Assembly: GCA_947474875.1 (NCBI GenBank)
Contig: CANJKY010000286.1
Location: 1 to 5,809, forward strand
Direction: 5' to 3'
DNA: 5,809 bases
From: Gemmataceae bacterium
GTDB lineage: Bacteria; Planctomycetota; Planctomycetia; Gemmatales; Gemmataceae
The translations under genes and the position numbers were made by a program. The notes under the pieces are model-generated. The model was not told where the DNA came from. It was given only the letters and a program-made list of their open reading frames with translations, and did no database searches. Of this stretch, positions 5,189 to 5,809 are shown piece by piece (the stretch's first letter is position 1; each line of letters starts with the position of its first letter).

Positions 5189-5800
5189 TTACTTCCCCCG
5201 CACCTTCCGCACCACTACCAGGGCGGGCGGGTCGTCCAGGTACGCCTGTTCGAGCGCGTCCAAGGCATCCGCCCCGGCCGCCTTCGCCCGCTCGGCGGCT
5301 GCCGCCACCTCCGCCAACCGCTGCTCCTCGTTTACCGGCTCCCGGCCGACCAGTTCTGCCGCCCCGGTCGTCGCCAGCTTCACCCACCGGGCGTCCGCCT
5401 CCGACCCGGCGAACCCGGCCGCCAGCCCCGCCCACGCCCGCCGGGCCGCCACCGGGTCGCCGGCCTGGAGCAGCGCCAGCCCCCGCCGGTACAGCCGTTC
5501 GGCCTCGGTCGCCGGCCGGTCCTTCGGACCGTCGGCCAGCGCCCGCCTCAGCCCGCGGTGGTCTCGCACCTTCGTCTTCACCGCCCGGATTTCCTCCGTG
5601 TACAGGCCGGGGAACCGGTCGGCGAGCGGGTCCAGATACTCGTCCATCGCCCGCTCCCAGTCGGCCGGGTCGTTCGACTCCATCAGCGGGCGGGCGCGGG
5701 CGTACAGTTCCTCGGCGGTCGGCCGCGGCCAGAAGTAGATGGTCGCGACCACTGCCAACAGCAACACGAACAGCGGGATGACCACCCACGGGCGGGACAT
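5189..5800 (-). CDS. Membrane-anchored TPR-like protein, resembling planctomycete kinase tails; start uncertain
   Basis: It has 203 aa from the ATG at 5800, but the frame stays open to the window edge (CGC CCG CTC before the ATG), so the protein could be longer. No ribosome binding site shows in the nine bases available. Residues 5-24 (WVVIPLFVLLLAVVATIYFW) form one membrane helix after a short basic N-terminus. The rest is predicted to be soluble and helical. A first helical pair (29-63) contains LYARARPLMESNDPADWERA; a second (98-130), LYRRGLALLQAGDPVAARRAW, looks like a TPR; an Ala-rich helix covers 157-188. The segment after the helix resembles what I recall of the extracytoplasmic tails of planctomycete Ser/Thr kinases, so this could be a free-standing tail or the end of a kinase starting outside the window. 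No kinase motif is visible. It precedes the RDD gene, probably in one operon; the function is unknown. Confidence 0.72.
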   Translation of the reverse strand: MSRPWVVIPLFVLLLAVVATIYFWPRPTAEELYARARPLMESNDPADWERAMDEYLDPLADRFPGLYTEEIRAVKTKVRDHRGLRRALADGPKDRPATEAERLYRRGLALLQAGDPVAARRAWAGLAAGFAGSEADARWVKLATTGAAELVGREPVNEEQRLAEVAAAAERAKAAGADALDALEQAYLDDPPALVVVRKVRGK

Positions 5801-5809
5801 GAGCGGGCG

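Noticed and set aside
4245..5789. 514-aa minus-strand frame overlapping both the RDD and TPR-like genes
   Set aside because: It is an Arg/Gly-rich alternative frame; the two annotated frames carry recognisable domains, membrane segments and a ribosome binding site.

Overview
The window is GC-rich with strong third-position GC bias. Its gene content looks like a planctomycete, most probably of the Gemmataceae type: a secreted GHL6-like glycosidase, a BatA-type VWA protein, an exported HEAT-repeat protein, a zinc-ribbon/proline-rich/RDD membrane protein, and a TPR-like anchored protein resembling the tails of planctomycete Ser/Thr kinases. This assignment is inference from protein style, not from a marker gene.

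Layout. Positions 1-2169 (+) hold a glycoside-hydrolase-like protein with a signal peptide; its start codon lies left of the window. Convergent to it are a tRNA-Leu(UAA) gene (2184-2266, minus) and a BatA/VWA gene (2363-3391, minus). Divergent from the VWA gene is a small exported HEAT-repeat protein (3620-4156, +). A perfect 32-nt palindrome (4162-4193) separates it from a convergent two-gene minus-strand unit: an anchored TPR-like protein (5189-5800, possibly running off the window) followed by a zinc-ribbon/RDD protein (4193-5152).

The most notable non-coding content is two short interspersed-repeat elements on either side of the VWA gene. Element 1 (2308-2361) starts one base after the VWA stop codon. 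It is two inverted GTAG-plus-hairpin units, the organisation of a REP doublet (REPIN). Element 2 (3437-3497) has a different head (TGGTGTCCCG) but the same design: two inverted head-plus-hairpin units. Its two halves differ at three of 24 positions, and two of these changes compensate each other and keep the hairpin paired. Element 2 sits inside a larger concentric inverted repeat (3406-3530, 20 of 21 outer bases matching) that occupies most of the gap between the divergent VWA and HEAT genes.

Functional picture. Apart from the tRNA, every gene product is predicted to act at or beyond the cytoplasmic membrane. The only gene pair that looks like an operon is the RDD/TPR pair. No phage genes, insertion-sequence genes, CRISPR array or defence operon were seen.
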